Shown: one piece after another, positions 41,906 through 51,256 of the stretch
How positions within the stretch are numbered: the stretch's first letter is position 1
Layout: the number at the start of each line of letters is the position of its first letter
From: Micromonospora ureilytica
GTDB taxonomy: Bacteria > Actinomycetota > Actinomycetes > Mycobacteriales > Micromonosporaceae
DNA length: 64,000 nucleotides
NCBI RefSeq assembly: GCF_015751765.1
Contig: NZ_JADOTX010000001.1
Coordinates: 1,426,001-1,490,000 of the forward strand
Reading direction: 5' to 3'
Made by a program: the position numbers and the translations under genes
Notes under the pieces: generated by a model
Told to the model about the DNA's origin: nothing
Database searches by the model: none
The model's input: the letters and a program-made list of their open reading frames with translations, nothing else

Positions 41906-44560
41906 ATGCCGCGATTCTTCGCGCCACCGAAAGACAACCTCAGACAAATTTCCAGAAGCCGCCGCAGCGTCTTCGTACGCCGGTTCGCTGTGGTGACAGC
42001 GGCCGGCGTGGCGTTCGGCCTGCCGGTGCCAGGTCAGGCGTTCGCCGAGCCCGGCCCGTCATCGACCACCGCGGAACGTTCCGCACCGACGCCGGTACGG
42101 AAGAACGGGCACAAGAACAGCGCCATGATCGACGGCGACTCCGGCGTCGTCGACGCGACGGCTGGCGCGGCTGCCGACGGCGGCTCCGTGCCGCCGCGAA
42201 AGCAACCGAGCGGAATGCCGTTCACCCAGAAGCAGCTAGGCGACCGTGCCAAGACACGGGCGATTGCCGAGAACCAACGGAGCTTCGTCGAGTCGTCCAC
42301 CCTGGACCGCCAGCCCAGAGCGACGACGGCCGCCGCACCCGGCAACGACCTGCCGACGAGTCCGCTCGAAGGGGATCAGAATGAGTGTTTGAACGCCGCC
42401 GGCGCCGACTCGGACTACGGTCGAGTCCACAACCGGTACCTGTACTGCCTGAAGAGCGACACGAATGTCCACTACTGGGAGGTCGACAACAAGGGCAACC
42501 CGGTCGAGGAGGTCGGGACCAGCAAAATCAACTTCCTGGTCATGGCGTACGGGAGCAAGCAGAGTCGCAGCATTCGAGTGTTCCTCAAGACGATCGAGGA
42601 CTCGGCCGCCTACGACTGGGGTCCGATCGACAACATCACCAAGGCCCCCAAGCAGCACCTCGTCGTGGACGTGCGGTGCATCAACAACGTGTTGGACGAC
42701 ACCCGCTGCGTCCTCGGCGGCTACGCGGTGTCCAAGACGTTCGGCGACTGGGACGACGGTCCCGACTGGGTCTCCTGGGACATCACCTCCACCAAGCCCA
42801 CGCAGTCCGAGAGCGACGTCGACTACAAATGGCTGCACGAGTGGCAGATCACGTTCCAGGGCGGGGCGGAGGACGAGTACAAGACGATCGCACCAGGCCA
42901 CACCGCGTCACGATCGATGCGGTGCGACTCGGCGGCGTACTTCAACAGGCCGAAGCAACCCGAGGCGTGCATCTTCAACGACGTCATTCCTCACCTCGAG
43001 TACTCCACCCAGGACAAGGGTCCGAAACCCACTGACGGAGTCGCCGAGGTGGCAGTGCACATCCGCGAAGCTCAGGACAACCCCAACGCGACGTACCCGC
43101 TCGTCAGCCCCCCGCGCGACAAGAGGATCCCGGGCAAGTTCACGGGCAGCCGCAACGATCCGCCGTTGCACCGTATCCCCAACACGGATCCGAAGTACAA
43201 GGAGAACGGCGTCCACAAGAACGCCGCGTGCTACGGGAATGGAACCGAGCGCGACAACTACATCGGGCTCGGCCTGCCCACACCGCCGGACACCAGCTAC
43301 CAGGACTGTGACGAGTACCCGTTCGCCAGCACGAGCGAAGGCGCCGCGAACACGACCTGGGACTTCTCGGTGAAGGCGGTGAACCTCTCGCAGAACCGCC
43401 GTGCGGGTCGTCGTCTGGGTGAATACTTCAGCAGCGACCGCATCCTGCAGTACGACCGCGACGCCTTCTACGTCAACATCACGGACACCCCGGTGTACGA
43501 CCCGGGCAACGACAATGTCGTCGACGCCGGACCGGACGTATCCGGCACGGAAGGCTCGATGATCCGCCTGGCCGGCGCCGCCGACGCGGCCGAGGAGGGT
43601 TCGGTGCGCTGGAGCGTACGGCCGGTGTCCGGCACCGACGCCGGCGCGACCTGCACCTTCCAAGATGCCGAGGCGCCCGACACATACATCACCTGCCAGG
43701 ACGACGGGGTATTCGAGGCCATCCTCACCTCCGACGACGGAATCGACGCCGCCCGCAGCGACACCGCTCTGGTCACGGTGGGCAACGCCCCGCCGGTGCT
43801 ACAACTCAGCGGGCCGAGGCCGTGGCAGCTGTTCAGGGTGAACACCCCGGTCGACCTGGCCGCTACCTTCACCGACTCCGGGGCGAACGACACCCATACC
43901 TGTGCCATCAACTGGGACGATTCCCGCAGCGACTCGTTCGGGGCGGCCGACAACTGCAACCGATCGCACATCTTCACCCGAGCCGGCATGTTCACCATCG
44001 GCGTGACCGTTACCGACGACGACGGCGCGTCCGACTCCGCAACTGTCATGATCATCGTCTATGACCCGCACGCGGGGTTCGTCAACGCCGACGGTTCCGT
44101 GGCCGCTCCGGCCGGATCGTTGACGACGACACCCGGCGCCTCCGGGGAAGCCTGGTTCCATCTCGCCGCCAGGTACTACGCGCCGAACGACACTGTGCCC
44201 GTGGGTGACGCCCGGACCTGGCTCACCGGGACCGGCTTCCGATTCGACACCTCCGGAGGCGACGGCTTGGACTGGCTGGTGGTCACGCCGGACGGGAAGA
44301 TGGCGGCGAAGGGCCGGGGTACCGTCGACGGCCAGGCCGGCTACGGCTTCGTCTTCTACGGCTATGACGGATGCGACAACGGCGGCGCTCCGGGCTGCCG
44401 ACCAGGACCGGACCAGTTCCGCATGGTCGTCTGGACCGGCGGGCCGAACAGCTATCCCACCGACGCCACCACATTCGACACCAGCCGAGGCGCCGATTAC
44501 GACGTCGACGCGGCCGTACCGAAAACCACGATCTCGGGGCGGGTGAACATCCAAAAATGA
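41906..44560 (+). CDS. secreted NucA/NucB-type deoxyribonuclease with PKD domain
   Basis: An 884-residue exported protein. A twin-basic signal peptide (RRFAVVTAAGVAFGLPVPGQ, cleavage near AFA-EP) is followed by a disordered stretch, a cysteine-bearing module (about 155-330: NRYLYCLKSDTNVHYWEVDN), and the nuclease region (about 330-530) with the family's C-D-E-Y-P-F-A motif (C468) and the later FSVKAVNLSQNRRAGRRLGE. Residues 629-718 form a PKD-type Ig domain (TVTDDDGASDSATV), and the C-terminus is an unknown beta domain. The enzyme would degrade DNA outside the cell. ATG 41906 follows AGGGAGA. It heads a three-gene operon. Confidence 0.85.
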   Translation: MPRFFAPPKDNLRQISRSRRSVFVRRFAVVTAAGVAFGLPVPGQAFAEPGPSSTTAERSAPTPVRKNGHKNSAMIDGDSGVVDATAGAAADGGSVPPRKQPSGMPFTQKQLGDRAKTRAIAENQRSFVESSTLDRQPRATTAAAPGNDLPTSPLEGDQNECLNAAGADSDYGRVHNRYLYCLKSDTNVHYWEVDNKGNPVEEVGTSKINFLVMAYGSKQSRSIRVFLKTIEDSAAYDWGPIDNITKAPKQHLVVDVRCINNVLDDTRCVLGGYAVSKTFGDWDDGPDWVSWDITSTKPTQSESDVDYKWLHEWQITFQGGAEDEYKTIAPGHTASRSMRCDSAAYFNRPKQPEACIFNDVIPHLEYSTQDKGPKPTDGVAEVAVHIREAQDNPNATYPLVSPPRDKRIPGKFTGSRNDPPLHRIPNTDPKYKENGVHKNAACYGNGTERDNYIGLGLPTPPDTSYQDCDEYPFASTSEGAANTTWDFSVKAVNLSQNRRAGRRLGEYFSSDRILQYDRDAFYVNITDTPVYDPGNDNVVDAGPDVSGTEGSMIRLAGAADAAEEGSVRWSVRPVSGTDAGATCTFQDAEAPDTYITCQDDGVFEAILTSDDGIDAARSDTALVTVGNAPPVLQLSGPRPWQLFRVNTPVDLAATFTDSGANDTHTCAINWDDSRSDSFGAADNCNRSHIFTRAGMFTIGVTVTDDDGASDSATVMIIVYDPHAGFVNADGSVAAPAGSLTTTPGASGEAWFHLAARYYAPNDTVPVGDARTWLTGTGFRFDTSGGDGLDWLVVTPDGKMAAKGRGTVDGQAGYGFVFYGYDGCDNGGAPGCRPGPDQFRMVVWTGGPNSYPTDATTFDTSRGADYDVDAAVPKTTISGRVNIQK

Positions 44561-44566
44561 TCACGG

Positions 44567-44596
44567 GGGGTGCGGCGGCTGCCGTCGCCGCACCCC
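44567..44596 (+). terminator. 11-bp stem hairpin between nuclease and next gene
   Basis: GGGGTGCGGCG and CGCCGCACCCC flank an 8-base loop, directly after the nuclease stop codon and before the best ribosome-binding site of the next gene. It may act as a partial terminator that lowers expression of the downstream genes, or protect the upstream mRNA. Confidence 0.55.
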
Positions 44597-44610
44597 GCTT
44601 CGGAGGTACA

Positions 44611-45120
44611 TTGACCGGCATGGCAGCGCCACTCGCGGTCCATCGCGCGTCGGTCTGGGTGCAACACGGCCAGGTGCTGGTCAGCGACGCGGAAGACGGC
44701 GACCTGGCAGGCCTCGACGACTCGTGGGACGACGCAGTCGAATCCGGGCACTTCGTGGGCGCCGCCGACGGCATCGTGAACATCGTGACTCCCCGCGCGG
44801 ACAGCAGCGGCACACCATTCACCGTCGAGGAATGGGCCGACGAGCCGCCGGATGACCGACACGACTGGGATCACGAAGTCGACATCGACGTCGACGTGCC
44901 GAGTGGGAAGCTGGAGCTCTTCCTCACGACCGGCGAGATAGAAGACGGCACCGTCCGCCTCACCAAGGCCGGCCCGTGCCGGCTGCGGGTGTCCGCCCGT
45001 TTCCCCGAGGCCGGCGACGACGCCGCCGACGTGTACCGGCTACGGGTATGGCCGCGCACGGCCGACACGCCGCCGCAGCTCCGGCAGTCCTGGCCGCACT
45101 GGCCCAGCGTCCGGTCATGA
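44611..45120 (+). CDS. possible nuclease inhibitor (ComJ/Nin-like pattern)
   Basis: About 169 residues with no signal peptide: LAVHRASVWVQHGQVLVSDA, DDSWDDAVESGHFVGAADGI, WDHEVDIDVDVPSGKLELFL, LTKAGPCRLRVSARFPEAGD and DVYRLRVWPR. The order (strand, W-D-D-A-x-x-x-G-x-(F/Y), strands, '(A/G)-x-C/Y-R-L-R-V' near the end) recalls ComJ/Nin, the inhibitor that sits next to NucA in Bacillus, and small immunity proteins; the similarity is weak. TTG 44611 has GGAGG four bases before it; ATG 44557 (overlapping the nuclease stop) and ATG 44620 are alternatives. Confidence 0.6.
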   Translation: MTGMAAPLAVHRASVWVQHGQVLVSDAEDGDLAGLDDSWDDAVESGHFVGAADGIVNIVTPRADSSGTPFTVEEWADEPPDDRHDWDHEVDIDVDVPSGKLELFLTTGEIEDGTVRLTKAGPCRLRVSARFPEAGDDAADVYRLRVWPRTADTPPQLRQSWPHWPSVRS

Positions 45121-45695
45121 CACCACCGAACACGCCCCACCCGACTCGCCGCCGGCGGCTCGCCTCCTGGGCGGCCATCGTGACCGTCGCGCTCAGCGGC
45201 TGCGGGCCGGCCTCCACCGGCAAATCCGCCGGCCACGGCGCACCCGGTTCGTCGCGATCCGGTGTCGCCTGCTTCAGGAACAGCGACGCCGACGCCGACT
45301 ACTGTGATCGCTTCCTCGCCGACCTCGCCCGGCGCACGCCGCTGGACCCTGCTCAGGCCCGGGCCGCCGAGACCGCCAGACAGTCCGTCGCGCGCGCTCT
45401 CTCCGGTGACGTCCTCAATCGCTGCAACGTCAAACACGAACCCTGCGACGCCGTCATGGCCTGGGCCGAGCAACCGGCGACACCGGAACATGTCAGGTCG
45501 CTGTTGGCGACGGTCAGCGAGAATCACCCCCAGGTCCGGATGGCCCGCCCCGACGATCCCGCCGTTGCCGACACCGTCGCCTTCGGCGTCCTCGTCGGAC
45601 AGGTCTGCGTCTACGGATACCAGCGCCTCCACAAGGATCCGGACCAGGTACACGCCGCCGGCCCGCTACCTCAGGGCACCTGCCTCGGACCGTGA
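45117..45695 (+). CDS. lipoprotein of unknown function
   Basis: A 192-residue protein with a basic N-terminus and hydrophobic segment (RRRRLASWAAIVTVALSGCG) ending in a lipobox (L-S-G-C), so it is anchored outside the membrane by a lipid. The mature part is helical with six cysteines in pairs (GVACFRNSDADADYCDRFLA; RCNVKHEPCDAVM; VGQVCVYGY). ATG 45117 overlaps the stop of the preceding gene (ATGA), which ties it to the nuclease/inhibitor-like operon. Confidence 0.75.
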   Translation: MTPPNTPHPTRRRRLASWAAIVTVALSGCGPASTGKSAGHGAPGSSRSGVACFRNSDADADYCDRFLADLARRTPLDPAQARAAETARQSVARALSGDVLNRCNVKHEPCDAVMAWAEQPATPEHVRSLLATVSENHPQVRMARPDDPAVADTVAFGVLVGQVCVYGYQRLHKDPDQVHAAGPLPQGTCLGP

Positions 45696-45862
45696 CCGCA
45701 CGAACATCACCTTGACAGGGACTGGGGTCTGTGGATCTGTCGGAGACCTCTCTGCTGCCCGCAGGTTGACAAGAGCGGTGCCGTTAGCGAGACAGCCCCA
45801 GACCTGCTGGGAAGATCCCCACGCCGACCGCGATGATCGTCGAGGTGGGGAGGTCAGGTCAG

Positions 45863-46366
45863 TCAGCGCGGATAACGCAGGACAAGCCAGCTCGTCACCA
45901 TGGTTCCTTCGGCGAGTATCGCCCGCAGCCGCACCGGCCCTGGCGCAGGCAGTGGCAACTCAAACCCGCCCAACTCGGCGAGTGGGGAGTGGCCGAAGAC
46001 GCCTTGGGGGGTCTCGCCGACCACCTCGAGGAGAGGCTCGTCGGGGGCAGCCGGGTCGGTGCCGTCGATGGTGTAAACCTGTCCGACCAAGCCGGATTCG
46101 GTGACTTCGATGTCGATCGCGAGTCGGTCGGTGCGGAACGCCAGGAGGCGCGCGGAACCGACCGCCCGGATCGGACCGGCTGGCTCGGGATCGCAGGCTG
46201 AGTCGAACACCAGCTCCGCGAGGATGGCCTGGCTGTGGGTGCGGCCGATGTCGAATGCGGAAAGCGCCTGCTGCCGGAGCAGTTCTGATGACAGCCCGCC
46301 GGGAGACAGGGCCGTATGCAGATCGGTGACCAACCAACGGTCGTCATCCCACCGCCGCCCGTTCAC
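45863..46366 (-). CDS. small partner protein of the sigma/subtilase operon
   Basis: A 167-residue soluble protein. The first half is helical (LVTDLHTALSPGGLSSELLR, QQALSAFDIGRTHSQAILAE), the second half beta-rich, ending FELPLPAPGPVRLRAILAEG, MVTSWLVL, which resembles a carboxypeptidase-regulatory or transthyretin-like fold. Its ATG overlaps the stop of the sigma factor gene (ATGA at 46363-46366), so it is made together with it. I know no function; a role in binding or restraining the sigma factor or the protease is possible. Confidence 0.7.
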   Translation of the reverse strand: MNGRRWDDDRWLVTDLHTALSPGGLSSELLRQQALSAFDIGRTHSQAILAELVFDSACDPEPAGPIRAVGSARLLAFRTDRLAIDIEVTESGLVGQVYTIDGTDPAAPDEPLLEVVGETPQGVFGHSPLAELGGFELPLPAPGPVRLRAILAEGTMVTSWLVLRYPR

Positions 46367-46962
46367 CTCGTCACCGTCCGCCCACGCTCGAGTTGCGCGG
46401 CCACCGTCGGGCTCGCGCGGAGCTTGTCAAGGCACCGGCGTTGGGTGGGCCCGATGCTGCCGATACGCATGCCGGTCCTTGTCACGATGTCGCGGTAGCT
46501 CATCGGCGGCTCGCCGAGCAGCATGCTCAACAGCTCACGGCATCGGTCCGGCAGTTGGGCGAAGCCGGTACGCAGCGCGTGGTACTGCTCCTCGCGCAGC
46601 GCGGCCTCCATCGGGTCCAAGGGCTCGGTCTCCCGGCTCATCAGCTCGTCTTCGCTGCCGACGAGGTGCGCGTGCTGGCCCGCGGTGCGTTGCACGCGCA
46701 GGCACTCCCGTCGGGTGGTGGTGTCGATCCACTTCGGCAGCGCTGCCGGGTGACGCAGATGCTCCAGCCACTCCACCACGCGCAGCCACACTGTCTGGTT
46801 GACCTCGGCGGCGTCCGGGCCGCTCAGCCCGCACTCCTCGATGGTCGCGACGATCATGGGCATCAGGTGGGTCACCAGCGTCTCCCATGCCCGCCGGTCC
46901 CCGCCGGCGGCCGCCCGGACGGTGGCGTCCAGATCGACGTGCGTCACCTGTTTACCGCTCAC
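46363..46962 (-). CDS. RNA polymerase sigma-70 family (ECF-like) factor
   Basis: About 199 residues with region 2 (ATVRAAAGGDRRAWETLVTH, DAAEVNQTVWLRVVEWLEHL) and region 4 (LREEQYHALRTGFAQLPDRC, RELLSMLLGEPPMSYRDIVT, then RIGSIGPTQRRCLDKLR as recognition helix). It would direct RNA polymerase to a specific set of promoters. GTG 46960-46962 overlaps the stop of the subtilase gene (GTGA), so the three genes are one translational unit; no anti-sigma factor of a known type is nearby. Confidence 0.85.
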   Translation of the reverse strand: MSGKQVTHVDLDATVRAAAGGDRRAWETLVTHLMPMIVATIEECGLSGPDAAEVNQTVWLRVVEWLEHLRHPAALPKWIDTTTRRECLRVQRTAGQHAHLVGSEDELMSRETEPLDPMEAALREEQYHALRTGFAQLPDRCRELLSMLLGEPPMSYRDIVTRTGMRIGSIGPTQRRCLDKLRASPTVAAQLERGRTVTR

Positions 46963-48236
46963 GGCACTATGGCGCCGTATCCGGCGTACGGCTTGGGTCC
47001 GACGCACAGCGAGGCGGCGGCGGCCTGCGGGCTGATGCCGAGGTTGGTGACCAGCTTGGCCATCCGGCCGATGGCGTACGGAACCGCGAACGAGGTTCCG
47101 TGCCAGGTTGCGAAACCGTCGAAGGACAATGGTTTCTGGTCGGGCGGGGCGAGCAGACCGGTGACGTACGGTCCTTGATGTCCGCCGATGGCACACAGGT
47201 CGACCCAGGGTCCGAAGTTGCTGTATTCGGTCGGCACCTGGCCGAGCAGGGCGTCCGTGCGCAGCGCCGCGACCGCGACGACACCCGGTAGCGCCGCCGG
47301 CCAGGTGGGCCGGGCCGATCCGGCATTGCCCGCCGCGGCCACCACCACCGGCGCCACGCTCGGCGTGGGAGCGAGGCTGGCGATCGCGTTGGCCAGCGGC
47401 AACGAGGGCACGTTGCCCATGGTGTAGCAGCCCAGCGAGAGGTTGACATACGACACGGTCGGGTTCAGCGACGCCAGGGCTGCCGCGACCGAGGCCTCGT
47501 CGCCGATCCCGTGGGGTGTGAGCGCGACGGCCGGATCGAACATGATCGACGGAGCCGTCCGGCGCAGGACGCCGGCGATGAAGGTCCCGTGGCCTGCCTG
47601 CAACGCCAGCGTGGAGTTCCCCTGGTAAAGCTCATCGATGTCGGCCGGTGCGGCAGCGTAGCTGCCGGCGAACCAGAGCGGGTGCCTCTTGGTCGCGTCG
47701 GCCCAGATCCCGGTGTCGCAGATGCCTACGAGCTGGCCGGAGCCCGTAGAGCCCGTCGCCGGTGCGACGGACACCGCGAGCGACGCGGGCGCATCGCCCG
47801 GGTTGCCCATGATGTTGGGGTACCCGACAACGACGTGGTGCGGCTGCACCACCGGGACGGACGCGGCCCAGTTCGCCCGATTGCGCAGGTCATCCACGAT
47901 CGCCTTGATGTCGACATCCACCCTGAACATGACCCGGGCGACACCTGCGAACGGGGCGCCGGTCGCGACGACGTACCCGAGGTTGGTCAGGCGCGCCATG
48001 ACGCGGCCAAGGTCGGCGGGAGCGACCAGGAGCTGCCGGGGCCGATACCAGAACTCCTGGCCGGGCGTCAGGTGGGCGCGGATGTTCGGGTCGGCGGCCA
48101 CGACAGACTGGAATGCCTGCTCGTACCATCCGGGAGCGGCGATCGCCCGCCCGGGGCGCAGCAGTGCTCCCAGTGCGGCGGCCCCTCCCGCCGCAAACAC
48201 GGTCCGCCGACGCAGCCTTCCAGGCTCGATACGCAT
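46959..48236 (-). CDS. S8 family (subtilisin-like) serine peptidase
   Basis: A 425-residue subtilase with a complete catalytic set: D174 in GICDTGIWAD, H216 in AGHGTFIAGVL, oxyanion N304 in AAAGNAGS and S382 in HGTSFAVP. The N-terminus RRRTVFAAGGAAALGALL has a twin-arginine signal pattern, so it is probably exported by Tat. Residues 40-150 look like a propeptide/inhibitor domain. ATG 48234-48236 follows GGGAGGG. It diverges from the CHAT protein gene, 62 bases apart, and leads an operon with the sigma factor and a small protein. Confidence 0.9.
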   Translation of the reverse strand: MRIEPGRLRRRTVFAAGGAAALGALLRPGRAIAAPGWYEQAFQSVVAADPNIRAHLTPGQEFWYRPRQLLVAPADLGRVMARLTNLGYVVATGAPFAGVARVMFRVDVDIKAIVDDLRNRANWAASVPVVQPHHVVVGYPNIMGNPGDAPASLAVSVAPATGSTGSGQLVGICDTGIWADATKRHPLWFAGSYAAAPADIDELYQGNSTLALQAGHGTFIAGVLRRTAPSIMFDPAVALTPHGIGDEASVAAALASLNPTVSYVNLSLGCYTMGNVPSLPLANAIASLAPTPSVAPVVVAAAGNAGSARPTWPAALPGVVAVAALRTDALLGQVPTEYSNFGPWVDLCAIGGHQGPYVTGLLAPPDQKPLSFDGFATWHGTSFAVPYAIGRMAKLVTNLGISPQAAAASLCVGPKPYAGYGAIVP

Positions 48237-48298
48237 GGCGCCCTCCCATCCTTGTGGATGCCGATGCATCGTTGCCAAGGCTAGGATGTCTATTCGCG

Positions 48299-50986
48299 AT
48301 GGTCATCCATAAAGCCGACCGTATCAAGGCGGGCTCCGCCGCCTCGTCGGCTGCCGGCCGGCAGGAGCTGGCCGACCTCGCCGCGCGTGCGCTGGCGTTA
48401 CGGCAGCACCAGCCGCGCGAGGCGATCGTCCTGGCCGAAGAGGTCCTTGTCGGCTGCGGGCGTACTGGCTTCGCTCAGGAGCGATCCGTCGCCGAGCGGG
48501 CCCTCGGCCTGGCTCACAAGGAGATGAACGACCTCGTGGCGGCAGAGCGGCACCTACGTCGTGCGGTGGCCGCGGGTCGCCGCAGCGGGTCGCCGCAGAT
48601 CTTGGCCATGGCCCAGATGAGCCTCGGCTATGTGCTCGCAGCCGCGGGGAGAACCGCCGCCGCGTACCACGCCGTCAGTGCCGCGCTGCCGCAGCTCAGC
48701 GGCGCCGAGGCCGGGCAGGCGCTGATGCAGCGCGGCGTCGTGCAACATTTCCGCGGCCGGTACGCAGAGGCGGCCGTCGACTACGGCGCAGCCATCGATG
48801 TCGCCCGAAGGGAAGGCGATCGGCTGGTGGAGGCCCGGGCCCGCAACAATCGGGCGGTGCTGCCGATCGGCGATCACGTCCTGTCGGGTGAAGCAGATCT
48901 GGAACGGGCCGCCGAACTCTTCGGCGAACTCGGCCTGGATCTTGCTGCAGCCGATTGCCGTTGGAACGTCGGGCATCTCGCGGCTCGCTGCGGCGACCTG
49001 GCCCGGGCGCTGGAGATCTTCGCCGACACCGAACGCCAGTACCGCCGCCTCGACGTGCCGCGCCCCGGCCTGCTGCTCGACCGGTTCGAGCTGCTTGCCG
49101 CCGTACCGCTGATCGGGGAGGCGGCGGCGATGGCGGAGTTCGCCGTGGCGGAACTGCACCACCGAGGGCTTGACTCCGATCTCGCCGAGGCGTTGCTGGC
49201 CAGGGCGCGTGCTGAACTGCTCGCCGGTGACCCGCAGCGGGCCGCAGGCTCCGCGGCGGCGGCATACCGGAGGTTCCGGCGACAGCATCGCCCAGTGTGG
49301 TACGCATTCGCCCGCCACATCGAGCTGCGTGCCCGGTTCGCACAGGGTACAAGGACCCCGGCCCAACTGCGCGCCCTGAGCGACAGCGCCGCCACGCTGG
49401 CCTCGGCCGGCCTGACCGGTCTCGCTCTGACGGCCTGGCACGAGGCGGCGACGGTCGCCTTCGCGGTGAACCGGCCAAGCCAGGCCCGAACACTGCTGGC
49501 GCTGGCGGCCAGGCACAGGCGCGGCGGACTGGCGGCAGAACGGGCCCAGGGCTGGCACGCCCAGGCGCGACTGCACCGCCTGGACGGCGACGACCGAGCC
49601 GCCATGTCCACGCTTCAACGCGGACTGTCCGTTCTCGACGAATATCGCGTGACCCTGGGCACGTCCGAGCTCCGGGCGCGCAGCAGCGCTCACGGGCAGG
49701 AGCTGGCCCGGGAAGGTCTGGAACTCGCCATCGCCACCGGAGCACCCGCACGGGTCCTGGCCTGGGCGGAACGGTGGCGCGCGAGCACCCTGCGGATCCA
49801 GCCCGTGAGTCCGTCGACCGACCCGGAGCTGACCGCGGCACTGGCCCGCCTGCGGGTCGCGGCCCGCGACGCCGAGGACGTCGCGCTGGCCGGCGGCTCG
49901 CAGCTCGCGGCGATGCTGCGCCAGCAGTCCGCACTCGAGGCCAACGTACGCGACCTGGCCCGACGGAGCCAGGGCGCCGGCACCGGAGACGGGACGCCGG
50001 TCTGCGTCCCTGACATCGCGGCGATCACCGCTCAGCTCGGCCCGGCCGTTCTCGTCGAGCTGCTTAGCCACGGCGACCGGATCTGGGCGGTCCTGGTGCG
50101 TGACGGGCGGGCCAGCCTGCACGATCTCTGCGCGCTGCCTGCCGTGCTCAAGCACCAGGGACGCATCCGGTTCGCCCTGCGGCGACTGGTCACGCTGGGC
50201 GCCTCGGCCGGGGCGTCGGCGGCACTCGAGCACTCCGCCGGCCTGGTCGACGCAGACCTGTTCGGCCCGATCCGGCGCAGGCTCGGCGACCTGCCATTGG
50301 TCATCGTGCCCGGCCAGGCGTTGTACGCGCTGCCATGGGCAGCACTGCCGTCCTGCGTGGGGCGTCCGGTCACGATCGCACCATCGGCCGCGACCTGGCT
50401 CGCCGCCACCCAACGGTCCGCACCCGGCGGGCGGCCGGTCCTGGTCGCCGGTCCGCGCCTGCCGGATGCGCTCAGTGAGGTCGCGGCACTCGCGGCGCTG
50501 TGGCCCGAGGCGACTGCGCTGGTAGGGGAGCAGGCTACGGTGGACACGGTCACCGCAGCCCTGTCCGGTGCGCGCCTGGCTCACATCGCGACGCACGGAA
50601 CGTTCCGTGCCGACAACCCGCTCTTCTCGACCCTGGAGCTCGCCGACGGCCCGCTGTTCGCGTACGAACTGGAGCGGCTGAGCACGGCTCCGGGATGCGT
50701 GATCGCCTCCGCCTGCGAGAGCGGACGGGCCGAAGCCACCCTCGGTGATGAACTCATGGGCTTCGTCTCGGCACTGCTGGCGAGCGGCACCCGCACGCTC
50801 GTCGCGGCGCTGCTGCCGGTGCCCGCGGACCGCACCGTGGCACTGATGACCGAGCTGCACCGTCGACTGCGGGCGGGCACACCTGCCGCGCCCGCCCTCG
50901 CCGAGGCACAGCAGGTGTTGCGCGCCACCGGTGACCCGGTGGACCTCGCCACGGCTGCCGCTTTCGTGTGCCTTGGCGCCGGATAA
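48299..50986 (+). CDS. TPR-CHAT domain caspase-like protease
   Basis: An 895-residue cytoplasmic protein. Residues about 20-560 are tetratricopeptide-like helical repeats (LALRQHQPREAIVLAEEVLV, AAERHLRRAVAAGRRSG, ALMQRGVVQHFRGRYAEAAV). From about 600 to the end lies a CHAT domain with the catalytic dyad H766 (AHIATHGTFRADNPLFSTLE) and C806 (VIASACESGRAEATLGDEL). CHAT proteases are relatives of caspases and separase; in bacteria they cut partner proteins in response to a signal sensed by the repeats, as in the type III-E CRISPR protease or gasdermin systems. It diverges from the subtilase/sigma operon and most likely acts with it. Confidence 0.9.
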   Translation: MVIHKADRIKAGSAASSAAGRQELADLAARALALRQHQPREAIVLAEEVLVGCGRTGFAQERSVAERALGLAHKEMNDLVAAERHLRRAVAAGRRSGSPQILAMAQMSLGYVLAAAGRTAAAYHAVSAALPQLSGAEAGQALMQRGVVQHFRGRYAEAAVDYGAAIDVARREGDRLVEARARNNRAVLPIGDHVLSGEADLERAAELFGELGLDLAAADCRWNVGHLAARCGDLARALEIFADTERQYRRLDVPRPGLLLDRFELLAAVPLIGEAAAMAEFAVAELHHRGLDSDLAEALLARARAELLAGDPQRAAGSAAAAYRRFRRQHRPVWYAFARHIELRARFAQGTRTPAQLRALSDSAATLASAGLTGLALTAWHEAATVAFAVNRPSQARTLLALAARHRRGGLAAERAQGWHAQARLHRLDGDDRAAMSTLQRGLSVLDEYRVTLGTSELRARSSAHGQELAREGLELAIATGAPARVLAWAERWRASTLRIQPVSPSTDPELTAALARLRVAARDAEDVALAGGSQLAAMLRQQSALEANVRDLARRSQGAGTGDGTPVCVPDIAAITAQLGPAVLVELLSHGDRIWAVLVRDGRASLHDLCALPAVLKHQGRIRFALRRLVTLGASAGASAALEHSAGLVDADLFGPIRRRLGDLPLVIVPGQALYALPWAALPSCVGRPVTIAPSAATWLAATQRSAPGGRPVLVAGPRLPDALSEVAALAALWPEATALVGEQATVDTVTAALSGARLAHIATHGTFRADNPLFSTLELADGPLFAYELERLSTAPGCVIASACESGRAEATLGDELMGFVSALLASGTRTLVAALLPVPADRTVALMTELHRRLRAGTPAAPALAEAQQVLRATGDPVDLATAAAFVCLGAG

Positions 50987-51256
50987 GCGCCCTTGCGCGC
51001 TCATTGAACGGCAGGCCTACAGGCCGATGATGAGCCCAGAAACCGGTTTGTATCAAACAGCGACGAGTCGCCTCTGAATGGTGCGGACCTCAGCAGATAC
51101 CTCGCTGCGGTGTGGGATCGTCCACAACAGTTACTGACCGATTCCCATTGAAAAACGTAGGCGCCGCGCTCATTGTGAAGCAAATCGCCGGATCGGAATC
51201 GGGGGCTCCACTCGAATTCAGGTCCGGCAACTCGACCCGACAAGGGAGTGGTCTAC

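Noticed and set aside
48554..51004. 816-codon minus-strand open frame opposite the CHAT gene
   Set aside because: Antisense shadow; low-complexity Arg/Gly/Gln-rich product, while the plus strand has a complete TPR-CHAT protein.
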